Positions 27,430 through 36,517 of a DNA stretch of 64,000 nt are shown here, piece by piece. The translations under genes were made by a program, and so were the position numbers. Origin of the DNA: Brachybacterium sp. EE-P12 (GTDB lineage Bacteria > Actinomycetota > Actinomycetes > Actinomycetales > Dermabacteraceae); assembly GCF_003711805.1 (NCBI RefSeq), contig NZ_QXCP01000003.1:62001-126000 (forward strand), read 5' to 3'. The notes under the pieces are model-generated. The model had not been told where the DNA came from. It saw only the letters and a program-made list of their open reading frames with translations, and ran no database searches. Every line of letters starts with the position of its first letter. Position 1 is the stretch's first letter.

Positions 27430-28470
27430 TCAGTTCCCGACGCCGCTGTTGCGGTAGGCCTGCTTGAGGATCCGCAGGGACGTCATCGCCTCGGCCGGTC
27501 CGATCCAGAACGGCTCCGGGGCGTCCAGGCCGGCGTAGAAGTCCCGGATCAGCTCCTCGTGGGAGATGCCCCAGTAGGAGCGGCCGCCCGCAGTCGCGAC
27601 CCGGTCGGAGAAGGTGTCCACGCGCCCGTCCTTCCAGCGCACCGTCAGCCCGCCGGCGGCGCCGGAGCGCACCTCCAGGTACGCGTGGTCCGTCTCGACC
27701 TCGAGCTCGACGGGCCGGGCGACCGGCGCGGTGAGCGTCGCGAAGAACGTGGTGGTGATGCCGGAGGCGTGATGGAGGACCAGATCGGCCGTGTCCTCGG
27801 TCTCCACCACGCCGGCGAACTTCTTCTGCGAGACCAGTCCCTCGGTCCGCTCGACCGGGCCCAGCAGCCACTGCACGAGGTCCAGGGTGTGGATCGCCTG
27901 GTTGATCAGCAGGCCGCCGCCCGCGGTCTCCCAGCGGCCGCGCCACGGCTTCGCGGCGTAGTACTCGGCCGTGCGCGTCCACACCACCGAGGCGTACGCC
28001 CCGCGCACCGCGCCCAGCTCACCGCTCGCGAGCAGGCGGGCGAGCTCCTGGCTGCCGCGGTTGTAGCGGTTCTGGAAGCAGATCGCGATCTTCGGCGCGC
28101 CCGCGCCGCCGTCGGCCCGCGGGGCGGAGGTCGTGGCCAGCGCCTCGACCAGGCGCTCGCCCTCGGCGAGGGTGTGCGCGAGCGGCTTCTCCTGCAGCAC
28201 GTGCACGCCCCGCTCGAGCGCGGCGAGGGAGGGGCCGACGTGCTGGTCGTGCGGGGTGGTCACGTGCACCGCATCCGGTGAGAGCTGCTCGATCAGCTCC
28301 TCCGCGGTGGCGAAGGTCGGCACGGACAGCTCGGCCGCGGCGCGCTCCCGGGCCGCGGGGTCGACATCGGCGACGCCCACGAGCTCGAGCCCGTCGATCG
28401 CCTCGATCGCTTCGACGTGGACGACGGACACGTCCCCGCAGCCGATCAGTCCGATGCGCCGCTGCGCCAT
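27430..28470 (-). CDS. Gfo/Idh/MocA-family sugar dehydrogenase
   Basis: A 346-aa NAD(P)-dependent oxidoreductase. The Rossmann motif RIGLIGCGDVSVVH is at residues 4-17. LQEKPLAHT at about 90 holds the conserved EKP with the catalytic Lys region, and GGGLLINQAIHTLDLVQWLLG near 180 is the usual substrate-domain helix. The ATG at 28470 has GAGGAGG about 8 nt upstream; the longer start at 28503 is not needed. It is followed on the same strand, 172 bp upstream, by an aldo/keto reductase gene, and the SSS symporter is convergent. It probably oxidises a sugar or inositol-like compound. Confidence 0.88.
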   Translation of the reverse strand: MAQRRIGLIGCGDVSVVHVEAIEAIDGLELVGVADVDPAARERAAAELSVPTFATAEELIEQLSPDAVHVTTPHDQHVGPSLAALERGVHVLQEKPLAHTLAEGERLVEALATTSAPRADGGAGAPKIAICFQNRYNRGSQELARLLASGELGAVRGAYASVVWTRTAEYYAAKPWRGRWETAGGGLLINQAIHTLDLVQWLLGPVERTEGLVSQKKFAGVVETEDTADLVLHHASGITTTFFATLTAPVARPVELEVETDHAYLEVRSGAAGGLTVRWKDGRVDTFSDRVATAGGRSYWGISHEELIRDFYAGLDAPEPFWIGPAEAMTSLRILKQAYRNSGVGN

Positions 28471-28642
28471 GAGCCGTGCCTCCTCGCCGCTCCGCTGCGG
28501 CATCCGGGAAAGATGTGAACAGTCCGTCCCATTGTGCGCGGAGGCGGTGACGGCACGGCAGCCGTTGCCGCGCGATGCCCCGGGCGGCGTCCCGCTGTGC
28601 GAGGGGCCGCCGCAGGACGAGCCGTCGTGCGCGCTGCCCGGC

Positions 28643-29578
28643 TCAGGGCACCATCCACCCGGCCGCGCGGAACAGCTCGTACCACTCGGCGCGGGTCAGC
28701 GGCACCTCGGAGCCGGCGGCGGAGTCCGCGACCCGCTGCGGGGTGGTGGTGCCCAGCACCACCTGCATCTGCGCCGGATGGCGGGTGATCCACGCGGTCG
28801 CGATCCCCTCGGGGGCGACGTCGTACTTCGCGGCCAGACGGTCGATCACGGAGTTCAGCTCGGCGTGCTCGGGGTGGCCGAGGAACACTCCGTCGAAGAA
28901 CCCCGCCTGGAACGGGGACCAGGCCTGGATCGTGATGCCGTGCAGGCGGCAGAAGTCGAGGATCCCGCCGCCGTCGCGCACCAGCGACTGCTCGGTGCCC
29001 TGCATGTTCGAGGCGATGCCCTGGGCGATGATCGTCGAGTGGGTGATCGACAGCTGCAGCTGGTTCGCCACGATCGGCTGGTCCAGGTGCTTCTGCAGCA
29101 GCTCGATCTGGCGCGGGGTGTGGTTGGAGACGCCGAAGTGGCGCACCTTGCCGCTGGAGTGCAGCTCGTCGAAGGCGCGGGCGACCTCCTCGGGCTCCAC
29201 CAGCGCATCGGGTCGGTGCAGCAGCAGGATGTCGAGGTGGTCGGTGCGCAGCGCCCGCAGCGAGCCCTCGACCGACTCGACCAGGTGCTCGTAGGAGTAG
29301 TCGAAGTGCGGCCCGTCGGTGACGATCCCGGCCTTGGACTGGATCGTCACCTGCTCCCGCTCGGACGGGCTCAGCTGCAGCGCCTGCGCGAAGCGCTCCT
29401 CGCAGCGATGCTTCCGTCCGCCGTAGATGTCGGCATGGTCGAAGAAGTCGATGCCGGCCTCGCGCGCCGTGCGGACCAGGGTGCGGATCTCCTCGTCGGA
29501 CTTCTCGGCGATCCGCATCAGGCCGAGCACGACGTTCGGCGCGCTGATCTCGGTGCGGGGGAGCGTGAACTGCTTCAT
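28643..29578 (-). CDS. Aldo/keto reductase
   Basis: A 311-aa NADPH-dependent TIM-barrel reductase. The catalytic tetrad region is visible: GIDFFDHADIYGG at about residues 40-52 (Asp, Tyr), IQSKAGI at about 78-84 (Lys), and LLLHRPDA at about 117-124 (His). FGVSNHTPRQIELL near 150 and the phosphate-binding end LGTTTPQRVADS near 275 also match, close to the YdhF-type AKR. GAGG lies about 10 nt before the ATG. It probably reduces sugar-derived aldehydes or ketones. The 292-bp gap to its right is a divergent promoter region. Confidence 0.9.
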   Translation of the reverse strand: MKQFTLPRTEISAPNVVLGLMRIAEKSDEEIRTLVRTAREAGIDFFDHADIYGGRKHRCEERFAQALQLSPSEREQVTIQSKAGIVTDGPHFDYSYEHLVESVEGSLRALRTDHLDILLLHRPDALVEPEEVARAFDELHSSGKVRHFGVSNHTPRQIELLQKHLDQPIVANQLQLSITHSTIIAQGIASNMQGTEQSLVRDGGGILDFCRLHGITIQAWSPFQAGFFDGVFLGHPEHAELNSVIDRLAAKYDVAPEGIATAWITRHPAQMQVVLGTTTPQRVADSAAGSEVPLTRAEWYELFRAAGWMVP

Positions 29579-29870
29579 GGCATGACCTCGTCGGCATCGG
29601 GGGCGGGTCGCCGCGCTGCGGCGCATCGACGCCCGGCAGGCGCCGCCGTGCAGAAGCCTAGACCCCGGCCGCTGTGCAGTTCGTCGGCCTGCTCCTCCCC
29701 CTGTGCCTCGAGGAGTCCTCGGCATCCCGTCGGAGGTGTCGGAATCGGGGGTCGATTCCAGCACCTGAGAGGGGACGCCCCCAGCGCGGCAGGGCGGCGC
29801 GGGAGGGGACGAGGCGAGGATCCATCGTTCGGTGGATCCGGCCGACGGCGAGGGCTCCTAGGTTCGAAGC

Positions 29871-30320
29871 ATGAACCGACTGATGAACACCGCATTCGCC
29901 TACATGGTCCTCGGCCTCGTCTCGGGGCTGGGATACCGCGAGTACACCAAGGCCACCGACACCCTCGGCGTCGACAGCCAGCTCTCGACCCTGCACACGC
30001 ACTTCCTGGCGCTGGGGATGATCGTCTTCCTCGTCGTCCTCGCGCTGGACGCGCTCTTCGGCCTCAGCGGTCGACGCTCCTTCACCGTCTTCTACTGGAC
30101 CTACAACGTCGGCCTGCTGATGACGGTCGTGATGCAGGCGGTGCGCGGCGTCCTCACCCTCGACGGCCAGGACCCTGCGACCACCACCGCCGCGATCCCC
30201 GGCGTCGCCGGGCTCGGCCACATGCTGCTGACCGTCGGCCTCGTCGCCCTCTTCGTCGCCCTGCGCGCCGGGATCGCGGAGCGTGCCGCGCGTGAGAAGC
30301 ACGCCCCGGTGACTGCCTGA
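29871..30320 (+). CDS. DUF2871 membrane protein
   Basis: A 149-aa protein with four predicted helices (about residues 5-22, 42-64, 73-95, 112-135). The N-terminus MNTAFAYMVLGLVSGLGYREYTK and LHTHFLALGMIVFLVVLALDALF match the DUF2871 family, whose function is unknown. The conserved His pair in LHTHFLALGM could bind a metal or haem (inference). TAGGTT lies exactly 6 nt before the ATG and there is no RBS, so the mRNA is probably leaderless. Confidence 0.85.
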   Translation: MNRLMNTAFAYMVLGLVSGLGYREYTKATDTLGVDSQLSTLHTHFLALGMIVFLVVLALDALFGLSGRRSFTVFYWTYNVGLLMTVVMQAVRGVLTLDGQDPATTTAAIPGVAGLGHMLLTVGLVALFVALRAGIAERAAREKHAPVTA

Positions 30321-30474
30321 CCTGGGTGGGCGCGTGCGGGCACGGCAGCCGGCCCGGTGGCGGCGAGCCGCCGTCTCCCGCTCAGCGCCGGCGATCCGTC
30401 GTCGCCCGCAGTGCGCTGCCCGCGAAGCATCGCCGGTGCGGCACTGCCCCTGCGGTGCGCAGCCGAGGATGCGT

Positions 30475-30513
30475 GATTCTGAACCGCTTCCGGCCAGGAA
30501 GTGGTTCAGAATC
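30475..30513. repeat. Palindromic element, copy A
   Basis: Arms 30475-30491 and 30497-30513 form a 17-bp stem with one G-U wobble and a 5-nt loop. It lies 3' of the DUF2871 gene and 3' of the convergent ROK gene. The same core, ungapped, recurs at 37688-37726 (copy B), sharing TTCTGA.CC.CTTC..GCC and GTGG.T.AGAA. Confidence 0.75.
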
Positions 30514-30524
30514 GCACCTTCTCG

Positions 30525-30560
30525 AGGCAGGGCGTGGCAGGGCAGGGCGAGGCGGGGCAG
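30525..30560. repeat. Degenerate 10-bp G-rich tandem repeat
   Basis: About four units resembling AGGCAGGGCG/TGGCAGGGCA lie between palindrome A and the ROK stop codon. The stretch is strand-asymmetric (few C on the plus strand outside GGC). Function unknown. Confidence 0.45.
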
Positions 30561-30563
30561 GGC

Positions 30564-31853
30564 TCAGCGGGTGGCGGGGGAGAGCTCGCTCTGCAGGAAC
30601 AGCGCGGCCGCGCCGAGCGCGCCGACGTCGCCGCCGAGCCGTGAGGACTCCAGCCGCAGCTGCTCGGGCGGGGCGTCCCGGCGCACGCTCTGCTCGACCG
30701 CCGGCAGCACATGGGGTGCGAGCGTGTCCCAGTGCGGCCCGCCCAGCACGATCCGGTGCGGGTCATGGATGCCGACCAGGGTGCGCAGCGCCTCCCCGAG
30801 CGCGACGCCGTAGGCCGTGAGCAGGCCCTGCATCCGCTCGTCTCCCTCGGCGGCCGCGCGGGCCAGCTCCTCGAGCGAACCGGAGGGGGAAGCTGCCGGC
30901 CCGGGCTGCGCTTCGGCCGAGCCGGGCTGCGCGTCGCCCGCCCCGGGCTGCGCGTCGGCCGGAAGGCGCGTCGCCTCGGCCGGGGTGGGCAGTCCCTGCG
31001 CCGCCGCGGCCAGGAGAGAAGAGACGTCGGTGAACTGGCTCAGGCACGCCCGACGTCCGCATCCGCACACGGGCCCCTCCAGACCGGTGGGCAGATGCCC
31101 GATCTCCCCGGCCAGCGCCGCCGCCCCGTGGTGCACCCGGCCGCCGACGCTCACGGCCGAGCCGATGCCGGCGCCCGTGAAGACGTACAGCACCGTCTCC
31201 TCGGGGCGCTGCCCGGTGGACCAGTTCTCGGCGGTCAGCGCCGCGTTCGTGTCCTTGTCCAGCACCGCCGGCAGCCCGGTCGCGGCCTCGAGCCGGGCGA
31301 CCAGCGGCACGCCGCGCCAGCCCGGCAGCCAGGGCGGGTTCACCACCACGCCTTCGCGCACGTCGATCCCGCCGGGGCTCGCGACCCCGATCCCGAGCAT
31401 CGCCTCGCGCGCCGTGGCCCCGGCGGGTGTGCGCCAGCCCTCCGCCTCGAGCGTGGCCTGCATCTCCCGCAGCGCCTCCGCGATCCGGTCGATGTCGGCG
31501 GCAGGGTCCTCCGTCGGCGCGGGCAGCGAGCGGTGGGCGACGGGCCTGCCCAGCAGGTCCACGATGACCAGCGCGATCTGCGAGGGATCCAGGTGCACGC
31601 CCGCGGCCAGCCGGGCCGTGGGCACGACCCGCAGCACGGTGCGGGGCTTGCCACGCGAGCCCGCGAGCGTCCCGTCGGTCTCGATCAGGCCCTGCTCGCG
31701 CAGGCGCCGCGTGATGAGGGAGACCGCCTGCCGGGAGAGGCCGCTGGTGGCGACGACCTCCGACTGCGAGGTGCCCTCGGGGGCGTGGCGGACAGCGTCG
31801 AGCACGATGAGCTCGTTGCGCTGCCCGAGGTCGAGCATCGTCGTGCCCTGCAC
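30564..31853 (-). CDS. ROK-family transcriptional regulator
   Basis: A 429-aa regulator. The winged helix (TSQSEVVATSGLSRQAVSLI, about residues 27-46) is followed by a ROK domain, with the zinc motif CGCGRRACL at about 271-279 and GHLPTGLEG just before. I take GTG at 31853 as start because GGGAGG is 5 nt upstream; an ATG five codons later is the alternative. An insert at about residues 298-325 carries three near-identical seven-residue repeats (DAQPGAG, DAQPGSA, EAQPGPA) from a 21-bp tandem duplication, not normal for ROK proteins. It is divergent from a sugar importer, which it probably regulates. Confidence 0.87.
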   Translation of the reverse strand: MQGTTMLDLGQRNELIVLDAVRHAPEGTSQSEVVATSGLSRQAVSLITRRLREQGLIETDGTLAGSRGKPRTVLRVVPTARLAAGVHLDPSQIALVIVDLLGRPVAHRSLPAPTEDPAADIDRIAEALREMQATLEAEGWRTPAGATAREAMLGIGVASPGGIDVREGVVVNPPWLPGWRGVPLVARLEAATGLPAVLDKDTNAALTAENWSTGQRPEETVLYVFTGAGIGSAVSVGGRVHHGAAALAGEIGHLPTGLEGPVCGCGRRACLSQFTDVSSLLAAAAQGLPTPAEATRLPADAQPGAGDAQPGSAEAQPGPAASPSGSLEELARAAAEGDERMQGLLTAYGVALGEALRTLVGIHDPHRIVLGGPHWDTLAPHVLPAVEQSVRRDAPPEQLRLESSRLGGDVGALGAAALFLQSELSPATR

Positions 31854-31912
31854 GGTCACCTCCCGGGTCGTCCGGATTCCCCGGCGGATCCGAGTATCTC
31901 CCGCCGGACCCC

Positions 31913-31950
31913 TTCCTTTTAGTCCAACGGTGTGAGTAATGTACGTCACC
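31913..31950. promoter_or_regulatory. AT-rich divergent operator/promoter candidate
   Basis: CCTTTTAGTCCAACGG followed by GTGAGTAATGTACGTCAC is the only AT-rich stretch in the ROK-permease divergent gap. GTGA and TCAC form a small inverted repeat around GTAATGTAC, which could act as a -10. Called on position and composition. Confidence 0.35.
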
Positions 31951-32106
31951 GAGCGCCGCACCGCGGCGCCGGGCCCGCCCCCCGATGTCGAGGAGCGCGG
32001 GTCGGGAGGCCCTGCAGGACCATGGCCTCCCCTCGGCCCGGGGATCGGGTCGGGCGTTCCATCGGCACGACACGGACGTCGTGCCCCAGCATGGAAGGAG
32101 GGACGG

Positions 32107-33090
32107 ATGAGCACATCGCAGGCAGTCGACGCGCGCAGCGCGGATCCCGGCGGAGCAGCCGAGCCGGCGACCGTCGACCCACCCGCTCGGGCCCGCAGGT
32201 CGACGGTGCGCCGTCGCAATCTGCGCACCGCCCTGCTGTTCATCTCGCCCTGGATCATCGGCGTGCTGATCTTCATCGTCTACCCGGTCGCGTACTCGAT
32301 CGGGCTGAGCTTCACCCGCTACTCGGGCATGGAGGCCCCCACCTGGGTGGGCCTGCAGAACTACGTCACCGCTTTCCTGGACCCGCTGGTGCGGACCTCC
32401 GTGGGCAACACGGTGTTCTACGCCGTGATCGCGGTGCCGCTGGGTCTGGTCGTCGCGCTGACCCTCGCGATCGCGATGAATCAGAACGTGCGCGAGGTGG
32501 CGCTGTACCGCACGATCTTCTACGCCCCCTCGCTCATCCCGGCGTTCGCGATGTCGTTCATCTTCATCGTGTTCCTGAACCCGCAGTTCGGCGTGTTCAA
32601 CCGGATCCTGAACGTCTTCGGCGGCTCGAACGTGAACCTGCTGGGTGATCCGACGGGCGTGAAGATCGCGATCATCCTCATGGCGCAGCTCGGCGCGGGC
32701 AACGCCGCGCTGATCTTCCTGGCAGGGCTGCGCAACGTCCCCAAGACCGTCTACGAGGCGGCGCGCGTGGACGGGGCCGGGCCGATCCGGCAGTTCCTCT
32801 CGATCACCTTCCCGCTGCTGACCCCGGTGCTGCTGTTCAACCTGATCACCGGCGTCTCCGGCGCCCTGCAGGTGTTCACCGAGGCGTACATCGTCACCAA
32901 CGGCACCGGCGACCCGGATGCGGGTGCGCTGTTCTACATGATGTACCTCTACAAGAACGCCTTCGGCTTCGCCGAGCTGGGATACGCCTCCGCGCTCGCG
33001 GTGCTGCTGTTCCTCGTCGGCCTCGCCCTCGCCCTTCTCATCTACTGGCTCTCGCGCCGGTTCGTGAACTACGACGTGGAGGCCGGCTGA
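32107..33090 (+). CDS. Sugar ABC transporter permease, MalF-like
   Basis: A 327-aa permease. The N-terminal 40 residues are polar; TM1 (ALLFISPWIIGVLIFIVYPV) follows. The EAA loop VYEAARVDGAGPIRQFLSIT lies at about residues 216-235. The RBS AAGGAGGGA is 3-4 nt before the ATG. It is the first gene of a permease-permease-binding protein operon. The order is unusual, since the binding protein usually comes first. TGATG coupling to the next gene. Confidence 0.92.
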   Translation: MSTSQAVDARSADPGGAAEPATVDPPARARRSTVRRRNLRTALLFISPWIIGVLIFIVYPVAYSIGLSFTRYSGMEAPTWVGLQNYVTAFLDPLVRTSVGNTVFYAVIAVPLGLVVALTLAIAMNQNVREVALYRTIFYAPSLIPAFAMSFIFIVFLNPQFGVFNRILNVFGGSNVNLLGDPTGVKIAIILMAQLGAGNAALIFLAGLRNVPKTVYEAARVDGAGPIRQFLSITFPLLTPVLLFNLITGVSGALQVFTEAYIVTNGTGDPDAGALFYMMYLYKNAFGFAELGYASALAVLLFLVGLALALLIYWLSRRFVNYDVEAG

Positions 33091-34007
33091 TGAGCAGCAT
33101 GATCCAGACCGACACCCAGTCCGTCGTGCGGTCCAAGAAGGCCGACGCGGAGACCTACAACCGCCGGGCCGACGGCACGCGCCGCCCCTGGTACTCGACG
33201 CTCACCGCCCGAGTGGTGATGATCGTGCTGAGCCTGCTGTTCCTGCTCCCGCTGTACTGGATGATCGCCTCGGCGCTGAAGTCCGACGAGGAGCTGGCAC
33301 AGTTCCCGCCCACCCTCATCCCGCGCAGCTGGGAGTTCGGGAACTTCGTCGAGGCCGTCACGGCCATGCCGTTCCTGACGTTCTTCGCGAACTCCGCGAT
33401 CATCACGGTCTCCGTGGTGGTGCTCTCGGTGCTGTCGAACTTCGTCATCGCCTACGGCTTCGCGTGCATCGACTGGCCGGGCCGGGACAAGCTGTTCTAC
33501 GTCGTGATCGCGACGCTGTTCCTGCCCTTCCCGGTCACCCTCATCCCGATGTTCGACCTGTGGGCTCGGCTGGGACTCGTCAACACATTGTTCCCGCTGA
33601 TCATCCCGGCGGCGTTCGGCTCCGCGTTCTACGTCTTCCTGCTGCGGCAGTTCATGCTGCAGATCCCGCAGGCGATGCTCGACGCCGCCCGCGTCGACGG
33701 CGCCAGCGAGTGGCGGATCCTGTGGACCATCGCCTTCCCCACCTCGTTGCCCGCTCTGACGACGGTCGCGATCTTCGCGGCGGTCGCCTCGTGGAACGAC
33801 TTCATGGGACCGCTGATCTACCTGCAGGACCAGGAGGTCCAGACCCTCTCGATCGGTCTGCAGGCGTTCCGTTCGGTCAACGCGCAGGACGTCTCCTTCA
33901 ACCTGCTGATGGCCGCCTCGTTCCTGGTGATCCTGCCCCTGCTGGTCCTGTTCTTCGTCTTCCAGCGGTACTTCATCCGCGGCATCACGATCGGAGGCTT
34001 CAAGTGA
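33090..34007 (+). CDS. Sugar ABC transporter permease, MalG-like
   Basis: A 305-aa permease with the EAA loop MLDAARVDGASEWRILWTIA at about residues 196-215. GLQAFRSVNAQDVSFNLLMAAS near 251 and the C-terminus QRYFIRGITIGGFK are typical for MalG-type subunits. The start overlaps the preceding stop (TGATG) and the end overlaps the binding-protein start (GTGA). Confidence 0.92.
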   Translation: MSSMIQTDTQSVVRSKKADAETYNRRADGTRRPWYSTLTARVVMIVLSLLFLLPLYWMIASALKSDEELAQFPPTLIPRSWEFGNFVEAVTAMPFLTFFANSAIITVSVVVLSVLSNFVIAYGFACIDWPGRDKLFYVVIATLFLPFPVTLIPMFDLWARLGLVNTLFPLIIPAAFGSAFYVFLLRQFMLQIPQAMLDAARVDGASEWRILWTIAFPTSLPALTTVAIFAAVASWNDFMGPLIYLQDQEVQTLSIGLQAFRSVNAQDVSFNLLMAASFLVILPLLVLFFVFQRYFIRGITIGGFK

Positions 34008-35380
34008 TCTCGAGGCGATCCCTCCTCACCGGCGCCACCGCCGCCGGGCTCGCGCTCGGCCTGGGCGCCTGCGCCTCCTACCCGGATCCCGGACCGAACG
34101 TCATCCGCTACTGGGGCGTCGGCGCGGCGGACAAGGACAAGGACGAGCAGGTCCGCGAGGCCTTCCGCGCCACCGATGCCGGGAAGGACGCCCAGATCTA
34201 CATCGATCAGGTGCCCTCCTCCGGCGTGGCCGACATGTCCCAGATCATCACGGCCGTGCGCGGCGGGACCGCCCCGGACCTGTGGTGGATGGACCGCTTC
34301 AACGCGGTGCAGAACGCGTCCATCGGCCTGCTCGAACCGCTCGACGAGCTCATCGAGAAGTACGAGGACGTCTCCCCGGAGGAGTTCAAGTCCCAGTGGA
34401 TCCAGTTCGCCGTCGACGAGCTGACCTACGACGGGAAGCTTTACGGGCTGCCCTGCACGACAGACGCCCGCGGCCTCATGTACAACGAGGACCTGCTGCG
34501 GGACGCGGGCGTGGACCTGGACCTCTTCGACGCCGACCAGCACGTGCTCACCTGGGACGAGCTGAGCGAGGCCGTCGAGCAGATCGTCGAGATCGACGAC
34601 CGCGGCAACTACACCCGCTTCGGCTTCGCGCCGTGGCTGGGGGAGGGCTGGCCCTACACCTGGGCCTTCGGTCTCGATGCGCAGGCGTACGACAACGACA
34701 CCGCGACCGTCACCCTCGACTCGCCCCAGTGGGAGTCGGTGTTCCAGCTGTACGCCGACTGGGCCGAGCGCTTCCCCTACGCCACGGTCGACGCGTTCAT
34801 GGCCACCTACCAGCCGCCGAACGCGCCGCCCACCCAGACCGCGATGTTCAGCGGCCACCTGGGGATCGACATCACCGGTCCCTGGCAGATCTCGGCCAAC
34901 GAGAAGTACGCCCCTGATCTGCCGCTGAAGTTCACCTATCTGCCGGTCGCGCAGGAGGGCGATCCCACCTACACCTGGTCCGGCGGGCAGTGCCTGGTCA
35001 TCCCGGCCGGCGCGAACATCACCAAGACCCTCTGGGAGTTCCTGAAGTTCTACGCCGGCTACGAGGGGCAGTCCCGGGTGGTGCCGCAGTACGGCAACCT
35101 CCCCACGAACCTCAAGGCCATCGAGGAGGGGACGTACAACCCCAAGGCCGAGCTGTTCCGCAAGATGCTGCCGAACTCGACCTCCCGCCCGCCGCTGCCC
35201 GTCGGCTCGGCGATGTGGGACACGCTCACGCGCACCCGCTCCTCGGTGGCGCTGGGCTCCCGCACCCCGGCCGAGGCGGTCGCCGACAACCAGTCGATGA
35301 TCGCCCCGAAGATGGACCTCTTCGAGGGCTACCGGATGCCGGACACCTACGGCCAGCCGAGCCCCGTGCCGGGCAGCTGA
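34004..35380 (+). CDS. Sugar ABC transporter substrate-binding lipoprotein
   Basis: A 458-aa protein starting at GTG in the GTGA overlap, with GGAGG 6 nt upstream. The signal ISRRSLLTGATAAGLALGLGAC carries a twin Arg and a lipobox Cys at about residue 23. The mature part is a family-1 bilobed binder: APDLWWMDRFNAVQNASIG near 90 and GLPCTTDARGLMYNEDLL near 150 are standard. The sugar is unknown. Two Gfo/Idh/MocA genes follow on the same strand, hinting at a sugar, sugar acid or inositol that is oxidised after uptake. Confidence 0.92.
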   Translation: MISRRSLLTGATAAGLALGLGACASYPDPGPNVIRYWGVGAADKDKDEQVREAFRATDAGKDAQIYIDQVPSSGVADMSQIITAVRGGTAPDLWWMDRFNAVQNASIGLLEPLDELIEKYEDVSPEEFKSQWIQFAVDELTYDGKLYGLPCTTDARGLMYNEDLLRDAGVDLDLFDADQHVLTWDELSEAVEQIVEIDDRGNYTRFGFAPWLGEGWPYTWAFGLDAQAYDNDTATVTLDSPQWESVFQLYADWAERFPYATVDAFMATYQPPNAPPTQTAMFSGHLGIDITGPWQISANEKYAPDLPLKFTYLPVAQEGDPTYTWSGGQCLVIPAGANITKTLWEFLKFYAGYEGQSRVVPQYGNLPTNLKAIEEGTYNPKAELFRKMLPNSTSRPPLPVGSAMWDTLTRTRSSVALGSRTPAEAVADNQSMIAPKMDLFEGYRMPDTYGQPSPVPGS

Positions 35381-35421
35381 GAACCACCACCACCCATCGA
35401 CGGGAAGAAGGAACCCACCCC

Positions 35422-36381
35422 ATGACCCACCCCCTGCGCATCGCCGTGCTCTCCGCCTGGCACGTCCACGCCGAGGAGTACGGCCGCGCCGCGATCGACC
35501 ACCCGGACACGGAGCTCGTGGCCGTCTGGGACGACGACACCGGCCGCGGCCGCGAGCTCGCGGGCCGCCTCGGCGTCCCCTTCGAGGCGGACCTCGACAC
35601 GCTCCTGGCCCGCGAGGACCTCGACGGCGTCACGAACACGACCGCGACCACCGACCACGACGAGATCCTGGGCCGCGTCATCGCCGCCGGCAAGCACGTC
35701 TTTACCGAGAAGCTGCTCTCGCCGACGGTGGAGGGCTGCGACGCCCTGACCTCGGCGGCCGAGGCCGCCGGCGTGCAGATCACCGTCTCCCTGCCGCGCC
35801 TGTCCCACGGCTACACGCGCGCGCTGCGCGAGGTGCTGGACTCGGGCCGGCTGGGCCGGCTCACCTACTCGCGGGTGCGCCTGGCCCACAACGGCTCGAC
35901 CGCCGACTGGCTGCCCGAGCGCTTCTACGACCCGGCCGAGGCCGTCGGCGGCGCCTTCTCCGACCTCGCCGCCCATCCCGTCTACCTCACCCAGCTGATC
36001 CTGGGCGAGGAGGCCGCGACCGTGCGCGCGAGCTACACCGACATGACCGGGCGCGGCGTCGAGGACAACGCCTCGGTCACGATCATCACGCCGGACGGCG
36101 CGATCGGCGTGATCGAGACCGGCTTCGTCACCCCCGCGAGCCCCTTCTCGATCGAGATGCAGGGCACGGAGGGGGCCCTCCTGTTCGACGACGCCGAGCA
36201 GCGGATGCGCCTGGGCACGGCCGACGGGTGGGAGGACCTCCCGGTCCCGGCCGACGCCCCCGCACCCTTCGACCAGTGGGTCGAGGCGATCCGCACCGGT
36301 GTGCGCACCGAGGAGAACCTCTCCCGCGCCCGGGCGCTGACCGCCCTGACCGTCGCCGCCAACGCCGCAGCGACCGCCTGA
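35422..36381 (+). CDS. Gfo/Idh/MocA-family dehydrogenase
   Basis: A 319-aa oxidoreductase. The Rossmann strand IAVLSAWHVHAEEY at residues 6-19 lacks the usual GxGxxG (it reads SAWHVH), a feature of some Gfo/Idh/MocA clades. HVFTEKLLSPTVEG near 93 has EKL in place of EKP. Together these suggest a diverged member, possibly using a different cofactor pose. AGAAGGA lies 11 nt before the ATG. It is 41 bp downstream of the binding protein and likely in the same operon. Confidence 0.85.
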   Translation: MTHPLRIAVLSAWHVHAEEYGRAAIDHPDTELVAVWDDDTGRGRELAGRLGVPFEADLDTLLAREDLDGVTNTTATTDHDEILGRVIAAGKHVFTEKLLSPTVEGCDALTSAAEAAGVQITVSLPRLSHGYTRALREVLDSGRLGRLTYSRVRLAHNGSTADWLPERFYDPAEAVGGAFSDLAAHPVYLTQLILGEEAATVRASYTDMTGRGVEDNASVTIITPDGAIGVIETGFVTPASPFSIEMQGTEGALLFDDAEQRMRLGTADGWEDLPVPADAPAPFDQWVEAIRTGVRTEENLSRARALTALTVAANAAATA

Positions 36382-36517
36382 CCCCGGCGGCCGGCGCCGC
36401 CGGCGCGTCGGCCGCCCACGATCCCGCCGGCCCCACCGGGCCGGCCCCGTCGGCCCGACCTCGTCGGCCCGGCCCCGCACGACCCGCAGACCAGAACCAG
36501 ACCTCGCAGGAGCACCC

